Shown here: in pieces, positions 1 through 8,526 of the stretch | Layout of the letters: each line of letters starts with the position of its first letter | How positions within the stretch are numbered: position 1 is the stretch's first letter | Assembly (NCBI RefSeq): GCF_016429065.1 | Contig: NZ_JAELTX010000039.1 | Span: 1-42,105, forward strand | Direction: 5' to 3' | DNA: 42,105 nt | Source of the DNA: Pedobacter sp. ASV17 | Lineage (GTDB): Bacteria; Bacteroidota; Bacteroidia; Sphingobacteriales; Sphingobacteriaceae | Program-made: the position numbers and the translations under genes | Notes under the pieces: model-generated | What the model was told of the DNA's origin: nothing | What the model saw: only the letters and a program-made list of their open reading frames with translations | Databases searched by the model: none

Positions 1-480
1 TGACCTTGAAAAGGTCAAGTGTTTATAGATAAAACGATAGAAGGGAATACCACCCTTTTGGGGTCGCATATGCAACGGTATAAAGTTATAGATATATCAT
101 CCCTTTGGGATGTAAAAAGATAGGCAGTGTTTTGAAAATGAACATATAGTGACCTTGAAAAGGTCAAATGTTTATAGATAAAACGATAGAAGGGAATACG
201 ACCCTGTGGGGTCGCATATGCAACGGTATAAAAGTTTATAGATGTATCATTCCGTTGGGATGTAAAAAGATAGGCAGTGTTTTGAAAATGAACATATAGT
301 GACCTTGAAAAGGTCAAATGTTTGTAGATAAAACGATATGAAGGGAATACGACCCTGTGGGGGTCGCATGTAGACGACATAAAGTCTATAGATATATTAT
401 TCCTTCGGAATGGAAGAAAAGATAACGGTGAATTAAAAATAGATCGATAGTGACCTTGAAAAGGTCAAATATTTATAAAA
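1..480. repeat. Tandem array of about 150-bp units with three hairpins each
   Basis: The palindrome GACCTTGAAAAGGTC starts at about 2, 151, 301 and 452, so units are 149 to 151 bases long; three units are complete and the fourth is cut short before dxr. Each unit carries two further palindromes: one of the CGACCCTGTGGGGTCG type and one of the CATCCCTTTGGGATG type. In the third unit the last stem reads ATTCCTTCGGAAT, so both arms changed together and pairing is kept. Spacers between hairpins are also well conserved. No gene is seen; the repetitive open frame on the minus strand is just the repeat translated. Such arrays are likely non-coding, acting as structured RNA or as a REP-like element. 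Confidence 0.85.
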
Positions 481-510
481 GACAATAAAACAATTCTATA
501 ATTAGACATT

Positions 511-1683
511 TTGCAATATAAAAACATATCTATACTAGGCTCTACAGGTTCCATCGGAACACAAGCACTGGAAGTAGTACGGGCAAACCCCAGCTTATAC
601 AAAGTTGATGCCCTAACTGCGCAACAAAACGCCAGTTTGCTGATTGCGCAAGCCTTAGAATTTAAACCAGAGTTGGTGGTGATAGGCGACGAAAGCCTTT
701 ATCAACAAGTGAAAGAGGCCTTGCCAAATACTAAAGTGTTAGCAGGTGAGGAAGCATTAATTGCGGCGGTTCAATTGCCGCAAACCCATTTGGTGCTCAC
801 AGCGGTGATGGGTTCAGTGGGTTTAAAACCAACCATTGCTGCCATTGAAGCCAAAAAAGACATCGGCTTAGCCAATAAGGAAACTTTGGTGGTCGCTGGC
901 GAACTGGTGATGAGCTTAGCCAAACAACATGGCGTGAACATCATTCCAGTAGATTCTGAGCACTCGGCCATTTTCCAATGTTTGGTGGGCGAGGAGCAAA
1001 GTGCCATTGAAAAAATATTACTCACTGCTTCGGGCGGACCATTTAGAGGGAAGGACTCCGCATTTTTAGCAACAGTGACTAAAAATCAGGCTTTAAAACA
1101 TCCTAACTGGGTGATGGGTGCTAAGATCACCATCGATTCAGCTTCGTTAATGAACAAAGGTTTGGAAGCCATAGAAGCCAAATGGTTGTTCAATTTACAG
1201 CCAGAGCAGGTAGAAGTAGTGGTGCATCCGCAATCTATTATCCATTCGATGGTGCAATTTACAGACGGCTCTATCAAGGCGCAAATGGGTGTTCCAGATA
1301 TGAAATTGCCTATCCATTACGCGTTGGCCTATCCCAATAGGCTAAAAACAGATTTCGAGCGTTTTAGCTTTTTAAAATATCCCGAATTGACATTTTCCGA
1401 GGCAGATACAAAAAGTTTTCGTAACCTTGAGCTGGCTTATATCGCTATGCAAAAAGGCGGAAATATGCCATGCATTTTAAATGCAGCCAATGAAATAGTG
1501 GTAGACGCATTTTTGAAAGATAAAATAGGGTTTTTGGAAATGAGTGAAGTAATTGAGCAGTGCATGAACGAAATGGACTTCGTAGCACAGCCAACATTGA
1601 ACCATTATTTAGAAACCGACCAGCTTACCCGTATATTTGCGGACCAGTTGGTAACAAAACAAATAGTAACACATCTAAAATAG
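511..1683 (+). CDS. dxr: 1-deoxy-D-xylulose 5-phosphate reductoisomerase
   Basis: Cytosolic enzyme of the MEP isoprenoid pathway. It rearranges and reduces 1-deoxy-D-xylulose 5-phosphate to 2-C-methyl-D-erythritol 4-phosphate with NADPH and a divalent metal. The N-terminal dinucleotide-binding loop GSTGSIG follows the first strand, NKETLV is present, the metal ligands sit in VDSEH (D148, E150), and the substrate motif IDSASLMNKGLE is at about 208-219. At 390 aa it has the normal length. The start is TTG at 511, since no in-frame ATG exists nearby and the protein must begin just before the ISILGSTGSIG strand; weaker alternatives are possible. The gene lies 19 bases upstream of rseP, a pairing common in Bacteroidota, so the two are probably co-transcribed. 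Confidence 0.96.
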   Translation: MQYKNISILGSTGSIGTQALEVVRANPSLYKVDALTAQQNASLLIAQALEFKPELVVIGDESLYQQVKEALPNTKVLAGEEALIAAVQLPQTHLVLTAVMGSVGLKPTIAAIEAKKDIGLANKETLVVAGELVMSLAKQHGVNIIPVDSEHSAIFQCLVGEEQSAIEKILLTASGGPFRGKDSAFLATVTKNQALKHPNWVMGAKITIDSASLMNKGLEAIEAKWLFNLQPEQVEVVVHPQSIIHSMVQFTDGSIKAQMGVPDMKLPIHYALAYPNRLKTDFERFSFLKYPELTFSEADTKSFRNLELAYIAMQKGGNMPCILNAANEIVVDAFLKDKIGFLEMSEVIEQCMNEMDFVAQPTLNHYLETDQLTRIFADQLVTKQIVTHLK

Positions 1684-1702
1684 AAACACACGACAATAAA
1701 AT

Positions 1703-3103
1703 ATGGATGGATTGATTATGGCGGGCCAGCTTTTGCTGGGACTATCGATACTAGTAATCTTACACGAGTTAGGACATTTTTTAGCAGCAAGAGCTTTTGG
1801 AATTAAAGTAGAAAAATTTTACCTCTTTTTTGACGCTTGGGGATTTAAACTATTCAGCTTCAAAGTAGGCGATACAGAATATGGTGTAGGTTGGTTACCG
1901 CTAGGTGGCTACGTGAAAATCTCGGGAATGATAGACGAATCTATGGATACCGAGCAATTGGCCGCACCAGCACAACCTTGGGAGTTTCGTTCAAAACCAG
2001 CTTGGCAACGTTTAATTGTGATGCTTGGTGGTATCATTGTAAATATCATCGTAGGTATCTTGATCTTCTGGATCATCACCTTTAAATATGGCGAAACCTT
2101 TATTCCTAACGATAAGTTGGTGAATGGGGTAAGTCCTGGAATTATTGGTAAGGAAATTGGTTTAAAAACTGGAGATAAGATATTGGCAGTTAATGGCCAA
2201 AAACTAATTTACTTTGATGAGTTATTAAGCTCTAAAGTACTGTTGGGAGATACCAAACTGACCGTTTCAAGAAATGGCAGCGCAATAGATCTTAAAGTGC
2301 CAGAATCGGTATTGGATAATATCAGCAAGCACGGAATCAAAGAATTTGTGAGCCCTAGATTTGTTGCTAAAAAGATTGATTCGGTAGTAACACCACAGGA
2401 TATGCAACCAAAAGTTGGACTTTTTGGAAAGATAAAAGCCATTTTTGTTAAACCTGATACTGTAAAGGCAGTAGCCCCAGCTTACCAAGCAGGCCTTAAA
2501 AAAGGAGATAGCGTATTAGCAATCAACGGTAAGTCGGTACGTTTCTTAGATGATTTTACTGCCGAAGTAGAAAAGAATGCTGGCAAAACCATCAGTGTAA
2601 AAGTAGCCAGAGGCGGAGAAGAGGTCGTGCTAACCCCTAAAGTATCTGCGGAAGGTACCGTTGGAATCATTTTTGGCCGTTTTGATTTACCTTTAAAAAC
2701 CATTAACTACGGCTTTTTAGAGTCTTTCTCTATTGGTATTGATAAAGGATGGACCACATTCAGCGATAATGCAAAAGGCATTTGGAAAATGATTACTGGT
2801 AAAGTAAGTGCCCGTAACATCAGCAGTCCAATTGGTATCGCTAAAGTATACGGCAGCGAATTTGAGTGGGAGAAATTCTGGCGTTTAACAGGTCTAATTT
2901 CGATGGCTTTGGCATTCATGAACTTATTACCAATTCCAGCATTAGATGGTGGACACGTAGTGTTCCTGATCATAGAGATGATTAAAGGTAAACCGTTAAG
3001 CGATAAGTTTATGGAGAAAGCTCAAGTAGTGGGCTTTGTGATCCTATTAGGTTTAATGGTATTTGCCTTTGGAAACGATATTTTAAAGATTTTTGGGAAA
3101 TAA
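1703..3103 (+). CDS. rseP: Site-2 intramembrane zinc metalloprotease RseP
   Basis: Inner-membrane protease of the RseP/site-2 protease family, which cleaves membrane-embedded substrates such as anti-sigma factors or signal-peptide remnants. The zinc motif HELGH is at residues 21-25 in the first membrane segment and the third ligand lies in LDGGH (D415-H418) near the C-terminus. Two PDZ-like regions lie between: one around 140-210 and one around 255-320 (AYQAGLKKGDSVLAINGK). Further membrane helices are at about 100-125, 385-405 and 440-462. The length of 466 aa is normal for Bacteroidota. Start ATG at 1703. It probably shares a transcript with dxr. Confidence 0.95.
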   Translation: MDGLIMAGQLLLGLSILVILHELGHFLAARAFGIKVEKFYLFFDAWGFKLFSFKVGDTEYGVGWLPLGGYVKISGMIDESMDTEQLAAPAQPWEFRSKPAWQRLIVMLGGIIVNIIVGILIFWIITFKYGETFIPNDKLVNGVSPGIIGKEIGLKTGDKILAVNGQKLIYFDELLSSKVLLGDTKLTVSRNGSAIDLKVPESVLDNISKHGIKEFVSPRFVAKKIDSVVTPQDMQPKVGLFGKIKAIFVKPDTVKAVAPAYQAGLKKGDSVLAINGKSVRFLDDFTAEVEKNAGKTISVKVARGGEEVVLTPKVSAEGTVGIIFGRFDLPLKTINYGFLESFSIGIDKGWTTFSDNAKGIWKMITGKVSARNISSPIGIAKVYGSEFEWEKFWRLTGLISMALAFMNLLPIPALDGGHVVFLIIEMIKGKPLSDKFMEKAQVVGFVILLGLMVFAFGNDILKIFGK

Positions 3104-3112
3104 AATAAGGCG

Positions 3113-3170
3113 TTAGGAGCTAGGGGTTAGTATTTTTAAGACTAATTCCTAATTCCTAGCCCCTAGTACC
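3113..3170. repeat. Intergenic inverted repeat between rseP and hscB
   Basis: CTAGGGG at about 3120 pairs with CCCCTAG at about 3160, and TTAGT pairs with ACTAA nearer the loop, with about 14 extra bases on the right arm. The sequence is built of CTAGG/TTAGG-like words. It fills nearly the whole gap between rseP and hscB. No strong T-run follows, so it may be a short repeat rather than a terminator. Confidence 0.6.
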
Positions 3171-3176
3171 TACAAA

Positions 3177-3704
3177 ATGAATTATTTCGAACTTTACGAT
3201 TTGCCAGTGAGCTTTCATCCAGATCAAAATGTGGTGAAACAGCAGTTTTATGCATTGAGCAAAAAGTACCATCCAGATTTTTACATCAACGAAAGTGCAG
3301 AGAAGCAGGAGGAAGTTTTAGAACTTTCTACCTTGAACAACAAAGCTTTTCAGGTATTAAAAGATCCTCAAAAAGTATTGCAATATGTGCTTACGCTAAA
3401 AGAAGTGATTGCTGAGGGGGAAAACTATACCCTACCCCAGTCTTTTCTGATGGAAATGATGGATGTTAATGAAGCCATCATGGATTTGCAATTTGATCCA
3501 GACCCAGAAAAAACGGCAGAAATTAAGCAGCAGATTACTGATTTTGCACAAAATTTAGATCAGGAATTAGCCCAATACACCCAAGGCTTTGAAGCTCTGG
3601 ATGCCGAGCAGCAAACTGCACAATTGGCCAAAATCAAAGACATCCATTACAGAAGTAAATACCTTCATCGCCTACAACAGAGCCTAACTAAAATAAATAA
3701 CTAA
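3177..3704 (+). CDS. hscB: Fe-S cluster co-chaperone HscB (J-domain protein)
   Basis: J-domain co-chaperone that delivers the IscU scaffold to the Hsp70 HscA and stimulates its ATPase during Fe-S cluster transfer. The N-terminal J-domain (about 1-75) has HPD at 32-34 (KKYHPDF), followed by a helical C-terminal domain (about 90-170) typical of the IscU-binding module. A second HPD at 14-16 is part of FHPDQ, which is typical of this family and not the catalytic loop. The length of 175 aa matches the family. Start ATG at 3177 is followed at once by the conserved YFELYDLP start. No other isc gene is nearby. Confidence 0.93.
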   Translation: MNYFELYDLPVSFHPDQNVVKQQFYALSKKYHPDFYINESAEKQEEVLELSTLNNKAFQVLKDPQKVLQYVLTLKEVIAEGENYTLPQSFLMEMMDVNEAIMDLQFDPDPEKTAEIKQQITDFAQNLDQELAQYTQGFEALDAEQQTAQLAKIKDIHYRSKYLHRLQQSLTKINN

Positions 3705-3715
3705 GTTCTGGATAA

Positions 3716-3905
3716 GTTTTTTGCGATGTCTCACTATCTCGAGCCCTAGCAAACTCTCTTCGTTCTACTAAAATCGGAGCCCGTTTAGCATGTACTCTTA
3801 TGTTTCTATGTGGTTCATTTAGGAAGCTTTTGCGTTTTTGGTGAAGATAAAATACAACCGCATAGTAAACTCAATGGCATTAACAAAATGCCCGAATCTC
3901 AAAGT
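3716..3905. repeat. Dispersed intergenic repeat, copy A (internal segment inverted)
   Basis: The block GTTCTACTAAAATCGG, then a TTTAGCAT word, then a stem CTATGTGGTT (3806-3815) paired with AACCGCATAG (3856-3865), then a word like ATGGCATTAACAAAATGC. The same order of blocks recurs near 6190 and 20775, and the first block near 39955. The 60 bases from 3806 to 3865 are in opposite orientation to the copy at 6240-6296: the first 28 bases equal the reverse complement of that copy without a mismatch, while flanks agree in direct orientation. It sits just after hscB. This copy lacks the 3' half found in the others. Confidence 0.8.
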
Positions 3906-3992
3906 CTAATTTTAGTGCTAAGGAAGCATTTCTTATCATGAGCTGACGTTAATTAGTTATATTGTGCTGTTATTGCTAAGCAATGAATAGGT

Positions 3993-4895
3993 ATGATTTC
4001 CTTTAACCATTTGGTTTTTATAGAAGTTGCTAGGCACTTGAGCTTTACCAAAGCCAGTGAAGTGCTGTTTATTAGTCAGCCCGCTATTAGCAAGCATATT
4101 CAAAAGTTGGAGCAAGAATATGGTGTTTCACTTTTTGATAGGAACAAAGGCCTGGTGAAACTCACTCCCGCAGGTTTAATTTTGCAAAAGCACCTACAAA
4201 CAGCAAGTACCCTAGCAAGTCAAATCGTATTTGATGTGGGCGGCTTTCGCCAGTTAGATAGTTTACGGGGCGACCTCAAGTTGGGTGCAAGTACCACCGT
4301 GGCACTGTATATTATTCCCTCTGTGCTGTCGGCCTTTAGGAAGCATCATCAGGAAATCCACATCAGCATGGTGAACCGAAATTCCGAAAATGTGACTACG
4401 GCTTTGCTAAACCACGAAATTGACTTGGCCATTGTAGAAGGAAAAAATAAAATGGATGGCATCAATAGCCAATTTTTCCTAACCGAAGAAGTGATAGCCG
4501 TTTGTGCGCCAAATAGCTATTTAGCAAAGCAATCCAGTTATAGTATCCAAGAGCTTAAAACCCTGCCTTTGGCCATTCGCGAAAGAGGATCGGGGACTTT
4601 GGCGGCGGTAGGACAGGCACTGCAAGAGCATCATTTAAAAATCAGCGACCTTAATATTTGTATCCGTTTGGGTGGTACAGAGGTGCTCAAAAATTTTGTC
4701 ATGGCCGATGATTGCATGGCTTTTCTCCCCTTTACCGCAGTGCAGAAGGCTTTAGAACGAGGCGATTTGGTTAGGCTGAACATTGATCAACTGAACATCC
4801 AACGACATTTTCACTTCATTCAAAGGTTGGGCGATGAAAATTTGGGCGTTAACAAGGCGTTCATCAAATTTGCAAAGACTCATTATAACATTTAG
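3993..4895 (+). CDS. LysR-family transcriptional regulator
   Basis: DNA-binding regulator with the usual LysR layout: N-terminal winged helix-turn-helix (about 1-60, with SFTKASEVLFISQPAISKHIQKLE as recognition region) and a two-lobed effector domain (about 88-295). Length 300 aa is standard. Start ATG at 3993 places MISFNHLVFIEVA at the normal N-terminus. It is 59 bases upstream of the threonine-synthase-like gene on the same strand, so it may control that gene or itself, but the effector is unknown. Confidence 0.93.
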   Translation: MISFNHLVFIEVARHLSFTKASEVLFISQPAISKHIQKLEQEYGVSLFDRNKGLVKLTPAGLILQKHLQTASTLASQIVFDVGGFRQLDSLRGDLKLGASTTVALYIIPSVLSAFRKHHQEIHISMVNRNSENVTTALLNHEIDLAIVEGKNKMDGINSQFFLTEEVIAVCAPNSYLAKQSSYSIQELKTLPLAIRERGSGTLAAVGQALQEHHLKISDLNICIRLGGTEVLKNFVMADDCMAFLPFTAVQKALERGDLVRLNIDQLNIQRHFHFIQRLGDENLGVNKAFIKFAKTHYNI

Positions 4896-4954
4896 TTATA
4901 TACTATGGTTATTTGTGATATACACTAGGTCATCTATTGCGCTAATTTAGTGCT

Positions 4955-6154
4955 ATGGAAAAATTAATCTTTGCCGAACCCACATCTTCTATAACTAGTG
5001 ATTATGAATTAGTGTGCAGTAACTGCCAACAATTATACAATAAAAATCAGGTGCAAACCTTTTGTACGCAATGTGGAGCAGCACCAATAGTGCTTCAATA
5101 TGCTTTGGAAGAAACATCTCCTGAGCAAGTGATTGACCAAACAGAAAGATCGATGTGGCGTTACTCAAAAGTACTGCCATTAACCCATCCGCAGAACAGG
5201 ATCAGTTTAGGGGAGGGGTGGACACCAATCTTATCTTTATCTAATTTAGGTAAACGATTATCCTTAGAAAATCTAATGTTGAAAGATGAATCCTTGAATC
5301 CTACAGGTTCATTTAAAGCGAGAGGTTTGAGCATGGCTGTTTCTAAAGCGAAAGAATTAGGTGCAGAAACTTGTATTGTACCCACCGCTGGAAATGCAGG
5401 CGGTGCCCTGAGTGCCTATTGCGCCAAGGCCCAAATGCAGGCTATTGTGGTGATGCCTAGTCATACACCAATGGCTTTTCAAAAAGAGTGTTTGGCCTTT
5501 GGAGCAGCATTGATCTTAGTAGATGGTTTAATTCACGATTGTGCCAAGAAAGTAGCTGCCATTAAGCAAGAAATTAATTGCTTCGATATTTCTACCATGA
5601 AAGAGCCTTACCGTTTGGAAGGAAAGAAAACCTTGGGTTATGAAATTGCGGAACAGCTCAATTGGGAACTTCCAGATGTGATCTTATATCCAGCAGGAGG
5701 AGGAACGGGCTTGATAGGCATTTGGAAAGCCTTTCAGGAAATGAAACAGATGGGCTGGATTAAACATATTCCTACTAAAATGATTGCCATACAAGCCGAA
5801 AATTGTCAGCCTTTGGTGGCTACGGTAAACGGTTGGCAAGAAAATGCCGCTAACTACGAAGGAATGGCCACGGTAGCTAACGGTTTGGCCGTACCGAGAC
5901 CTTTTGCAGAGCGTATGATGCTGGAGGTACTGGCACAATCAGATGGCGATGTTTTGGGGATTAGCGAAGCTGAAATTACCGAAAACCTTAAAGAAATGGC
6001 TAGGGTAGAAGGTTTGCTCGTTGCGCCAGAAGGTGCGGCACTCTTGGCAGGATTAAAACGCCTGATCAAATTAAATAAGATAGAGAGACACCACAAAGTA
6101 CTATTGCTCAACACAGGGTCCGCCTATAAGTATTTGGATAATTTTAATTTTTAG
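4955..6154 (+). CDS. thrC: Threonine synthase-like PLP enzyme with zinc-ribbon N-terminus
   Basis: Fold-type II PLP enzyme; best match is threonine synthase, which converts O-phospho-L-homoserine to threonine. A small zinc-ribbon-like segment carries C21-x2-C24 and C37-x2-C40. The PLP lysine is K121 in NPTGSFKARG; the PTAGNAGGAL stretch and the glycine-rich phosphate loop (YPAGGGTGLIG) follow. Length 399 aa fits the group of threonine synthases with the N-terminal ribbon. Start ATG at 4955. It is not next to thrA or thrB, so a related role (another threonine- or serine-type PLP lyase) cannot be excluded. It follows the LysR gene. Confidence 0.83.
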   Translation: MEKLIFAEPTSSITSDYELVCSNCQQLYNKNQVQTFCTQCGAAPIVLQYALEETSPEQVIDQTERSMWRYSKVLPLTHPQNRISLGEGWTPILSLSNLGKRLSLENLMLKDESLNPTGSFKARGLSMAVSKAKELGAETCIVPTAGNAGGALSAYCAKAQMQAIVVMPSHTPMAFQKECLAFGAALILVDGLIHDCAKKVAAIKQEINCFDISTMKEPYRLEGKKTLGYEIAEQLNWELPDVILYPAGGGTGLIGIWKAFQEMKQMGWIKHIPTKMIAIQAENCQPLVATVNGWQENAANYEGMATVANGLAVPRPFAERMMLEVLAQSDGDVLGISEAEITENLKEMARVEGLLVAPEGAALLAGLKRLIKLNKIERHHKVLLLNTGSAYKYLDNFNF

Positions 6155-6189
6155 TTTAAAACAATGTGAGTTTAGATCGGCGTAAACCC

Positions 6190-6640
6190 TTTTTTATTCT
6201 ACTAAAATCGGAGCCCATTTAGCATACACTCTTATGTGCCTATGTGGTTGTATTTTTTTATCAAAAATGCAAAAGCTTCCTAAATGAACCACATAGATAC
6301 ATAGTAATTCGATGGTGTTAACAAAATGCGTAGCCGTGAATTTTTATTTATTAGGTTTTATGATTTCAAAGATATAAATAAGCTCACTCCGTTTCGGTTT
6401 TTGCATACTTTTTCATCTACAGGAAACCTGAGGTTGCGAAAGCGTTAAGTTAATATATTGGTATCTAGATTGTTATTTGGTTGATTTTTGGTGGGATGAT
6501 TCTGGCTTTATTTTGCTGACCCTGAAATAAATTCAGGGTGACGTTAGATGGACGGTTCGTCATGCTGTCCCGAACATTCGGGATCGGCATCGGCTTTATA
6601 GGCTGTTTTGACAAATTTAATAATCGAAGCTATTTGATAA
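6190..6640. repeat. Dispersed intergenic repeat, copy B, with REP-type hairpin pair
   Basis: Fills most of the 644-base gap after thrC; no gene is seen there. Blocks in order: TTCTACTAAAATCGG, the stem CTATGTGGTT (6240-6249) with AACCACATAG (6287-6296), TTAACAAAATGC, then a GCCGTGAATTTTTATT block, then GAGCTCACTCCGTTTCGG-like and TTTTTCATCTA-AGGAAACCTG words near 6385-6430. At 6517-6543 there is a hairpin ACCCTGAA-TTCAGGGT, and near 6570-6585 a second, CCCGAA-TTCGGG, preceded by CGTCATGCTG. The last two look like a REP-type pair. Copy C near 20775 shows the same order. Confidence 0.8.
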
Positions 6641-6798
6641 AAGAAACTTAAATAGTAGCAAAAAGATGATGTTTTGAAATTTAAAGTTTAACAAGAATGT
6701 ATAAAACAGATTTTCTAAGTAGATATAATGTCAAAAAGATAAATTAGGTAGGTCCACTAAAATTATCGGGTTATTTTTGGGGAAAACCTCAAAATCAG

Positions 6799-7092
6799 AT
6801 GTCTTCATTACACCTTTTTAGAAAAGTAGCTTTAGCAGAAGGAATTTCCTACATTGTATTGTTGTTTATCGCCATGCCACTTAAATACTGGGCCAACATG
6901 CCATTGGCTGTAAAATATGTGGGTTGGGCGCACGGCTTGTTATTTGTGGCCTACATTGCCTGTTTAATAATGGCTTGGCAAGAGAAAAAATGGAAATTTG
7001 GAAAAGTAGTGTTGCTGTTCATTGCTTCTTTATTGCCTTTTGTACCATTTTGGGTAGAGCATAAACTAAAAGCAGAAGACACCACTGCTTAA
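6799..7092 (+). CDS. DUF3817-family small integral membrane protein
   Basis: A 97-residue membrane protein with three hydrophobic segments (about 10-28, 37-60 and 68-87). The start HLFRKVALAEGISYIVLLFIAMPLKY and the WAHG motif in the second helix match the DUF3817 (YdzA-like) family, whose function is unknown. The C-terminal tail is short and charged. Start ATG at 6799. A DegT-family gene follows 49 bases downstream on the same strand and may be co-transcribed. Confidence 0.85.
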   Translation: MSSLHLFRKVALAEGISYIVLLFIAMPLKYWANMPLAVKYVGWAHGLLFVAYIACLIMAWQEKKWKFGKVVLLFIASLLPFVPFWVEHKLKAEDTTA

Positions 7093-7141
7093 TGCTCCTT
7101 GGCATAAATCATTATCTTAGCGTTTATTCTTAAACGTTCCC

Positions 7142-8314
7142 ATGATTGCCAGAGGCAGATTAGATATCCGTTTTTCCGAACTTTTTAAAGCTGCCAGTGC
7201 GGTAGTGGGAAATGCTGTTGGCCTAAACAAAAAACAACTCCATTTTCCAGATCAATCTTTGCCCTGTTTATCGGTACGTACTGGTTTTGATTTGCTTTTA
7301 AGCGCCTTGAAACTGGAACGAGGCAGTGATATTTTGGTGACCAATATCAACATTCCCGATATGTTTGCCATCATAGCCGAACATGGGTTGAAGGTAATTC
7401 CCCTAACGGTAGATAAAGATACTTTGGGAATAGCTGACGACCAATTGAAAAATGCGATCACACCTAATACCAAGTTGCTGCTTATTACCCATTTGTTTGG
7501 AGCAGTAATATCCACTGATGCCTTGCTACAGGTGGCAAAAGCCCACGGACTTATTGTTGTTGAAGATTGTGCGCAAGCTTATGATGGCGTTTATCAGGGC
7601 AACCCGCAATCGGATGTGGTGATGTTTAGCTTTGGGCTGATTAAAACCAATACGGCTCTCACGGGAGCAATTCTGCATTTTAACCACCAATCACTCTTTG
7701 CAGAAGTATCAGCCTTGAACCGTCAATTGCCTGTACAGCCCGCTAAAATCTATTTCAAAAAGATTTTAAATGCCACTTTGATTAAACTGTTTACAAAAAG
7801 GTTGCCTTTTCAATGGGCTTATGCGTTTTGTAAACGTTCAAATAAAGATTTCGATGCGTTGCTATCGGGCTTCACAAGAGGTTTTCCAGGTGCAGCATTG
7901 ATGGAAAAAATCAGACATCAACCTTGTGCCGCTAATTTGTTGATGTTGCATCACAAATATTCCCAAGATATCAGTAGCCAAATTCAGGGGAGAAAAGCAC
8001 TAGCGGCTCAATTGCTACAAGGTTTAAACGAACGTTATTTAATTGGAGCCGCCAATACGCAACACACGCATTGGGTGCTGCCTATCCAAGTGCTCGATCC
8101 AGTTTCATTGGTCGAAAAATTAAGAGGAGCGGGCTTTGATGCGACTTCAAAAGCATCTAGTTTGGTAAAGTTTAAGGAAGGAAATTTGAGCTTTGGAATA
8201 GAAAATGAGCTGATGCTGGAAAATTTAATTTACTTGCCTATGGATATTACCATGGGTGAAAATAAAGCTAAACAATTGAACCAATTATTGTTAGCAATTT
8301 TGCCAAATCCTTAA
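7142..8314 (+). CDS. DegT/DnrJ/EryC1/StrS-family PLP enzyme
   Basis: Aspartate-aminotransferase-fold PLP enzyme of the sugar aminotransferase group. Cofactor residues are visible: the aspartate of VVEDCAQAYDG (near residue 141) and the Schiff-base lysine K168 in SFGLIKTN. The usual glycine-rich sequence after this lysine is replaced by TNTALTGA, so it is a divergent member. The family makes amino-deoxysugars on nucleotide carriers, but no sugar-nucleotide or glycosyltransferase gene lies nearby, so the substrate is unknown. Length 390 aa is normal. Start ATG at 7142. Confidence 0.82.
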   Translation: MIARGRLDIRFSELFKAASAVVGNAVGLNKKQLHFPDQSLPCLSVRTGFDLLLSALKLERGSDILVTNINIPDMFAIIAEHGLKVIPLTVDKDTLGIADDQLKNAITPNTKLLLITHLFGAVISTDALLQVAKAHGLIVVEDCAQAYDGVYQGNPQSDVVMFSFGLIKTNTALTGAILHFNHQSLFAEVSALNRQLPVQPAKIYFKKILNATLIKLFTKRLPFQWAYAFCKRSNKDFDALLSGFTRGFPGAALMEKIRHQPCAANLLMLHHKYSQDISSQIQGRKALAAQLLQGLNERYLIGAANTQHTHWVLPIQVLDPVSLVEKLRGAGFDATSKASSLVKFKEGNLSFGIENELMLENLIYLPMDITMGENKAKQLNQLLLAILPNP

Positions 8315-8357
8315 GGGATTTAAACGCTTAAAAAAGCTCAAAAAAAGAGAAATAAAA

Positions 8358-8388
8358 TTTGCGAATTAAATCTTAATACATACATTTG
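8358..8388 (+). promoter_or_regulatory. Bacteroidota-type promoter of tRNA-Leu
   Basis: TTTG at 8358-8361 (-33 element), 19 bases, then TACATTTG at 8381-8388, a full match to the TAnnTTTG -7 consensus of Bacteroidota. The tRNA starts 22 bases downstream. Confidence 0.8.
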
Positions 8389-8409
8389 CACTCCCGCTTA
8401 CGAGGAAAT

Positions 8410-8489
8410 GCCCAGGTGGCGGAATTGGTAGACGCGCTGGTCTCAAACACCAGTGGGAAACCGTGCCGGTTCGATCCCGGCCCTGGGTA
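8410..8489 (+). tRNA. tRNA-Leu (anticodon CAA)
   Basis: Full cloverleaf: acceptor GCCCAGG pairs with CCTGGGT (G-U at the outer pair), D-arm with the leucine-type GGCGGAATTGGTAGACGC, anticodon stem CTGGT/ACCAG around CTCAAAC giving anticodon CAA, a variable arm of about 11 bases, and T-arm GCCGG-TTCGATC-CCGGC. The CCA end is not encoded. It reads UUG codons. The accessory island starts about 110 bases downstream. Confidence 0.96.
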
Positions 8490-8491
8490 CT

Positions 8492-8526
8492 AAAAGCCTT
8501 AACTAGTTAATAGTTGAGGCTTTTTT
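8492..8526 (+). terminator. Rho-independent terminator of tRNA-Leu
   Basis: AAGCCTTAACTA pairs with TAGTTGAGGCTT around a five-base loop and is followed by a T-run ending at about 8526. It directly follows the tRNA. Confidence 0.85.

Noticed and set aside
15..380. Repetitive open frame on the minus strand over the 5' repeats
   Set aside because: It is the tandem repeat read as protein (the same residue block recurs at the repeat period) and has no start signal or family match.
1..480. CRISPR array
   Set aside because: The 150-bp period is almost entirely conserved, including what would be spacers, and no cas gene is nearby.
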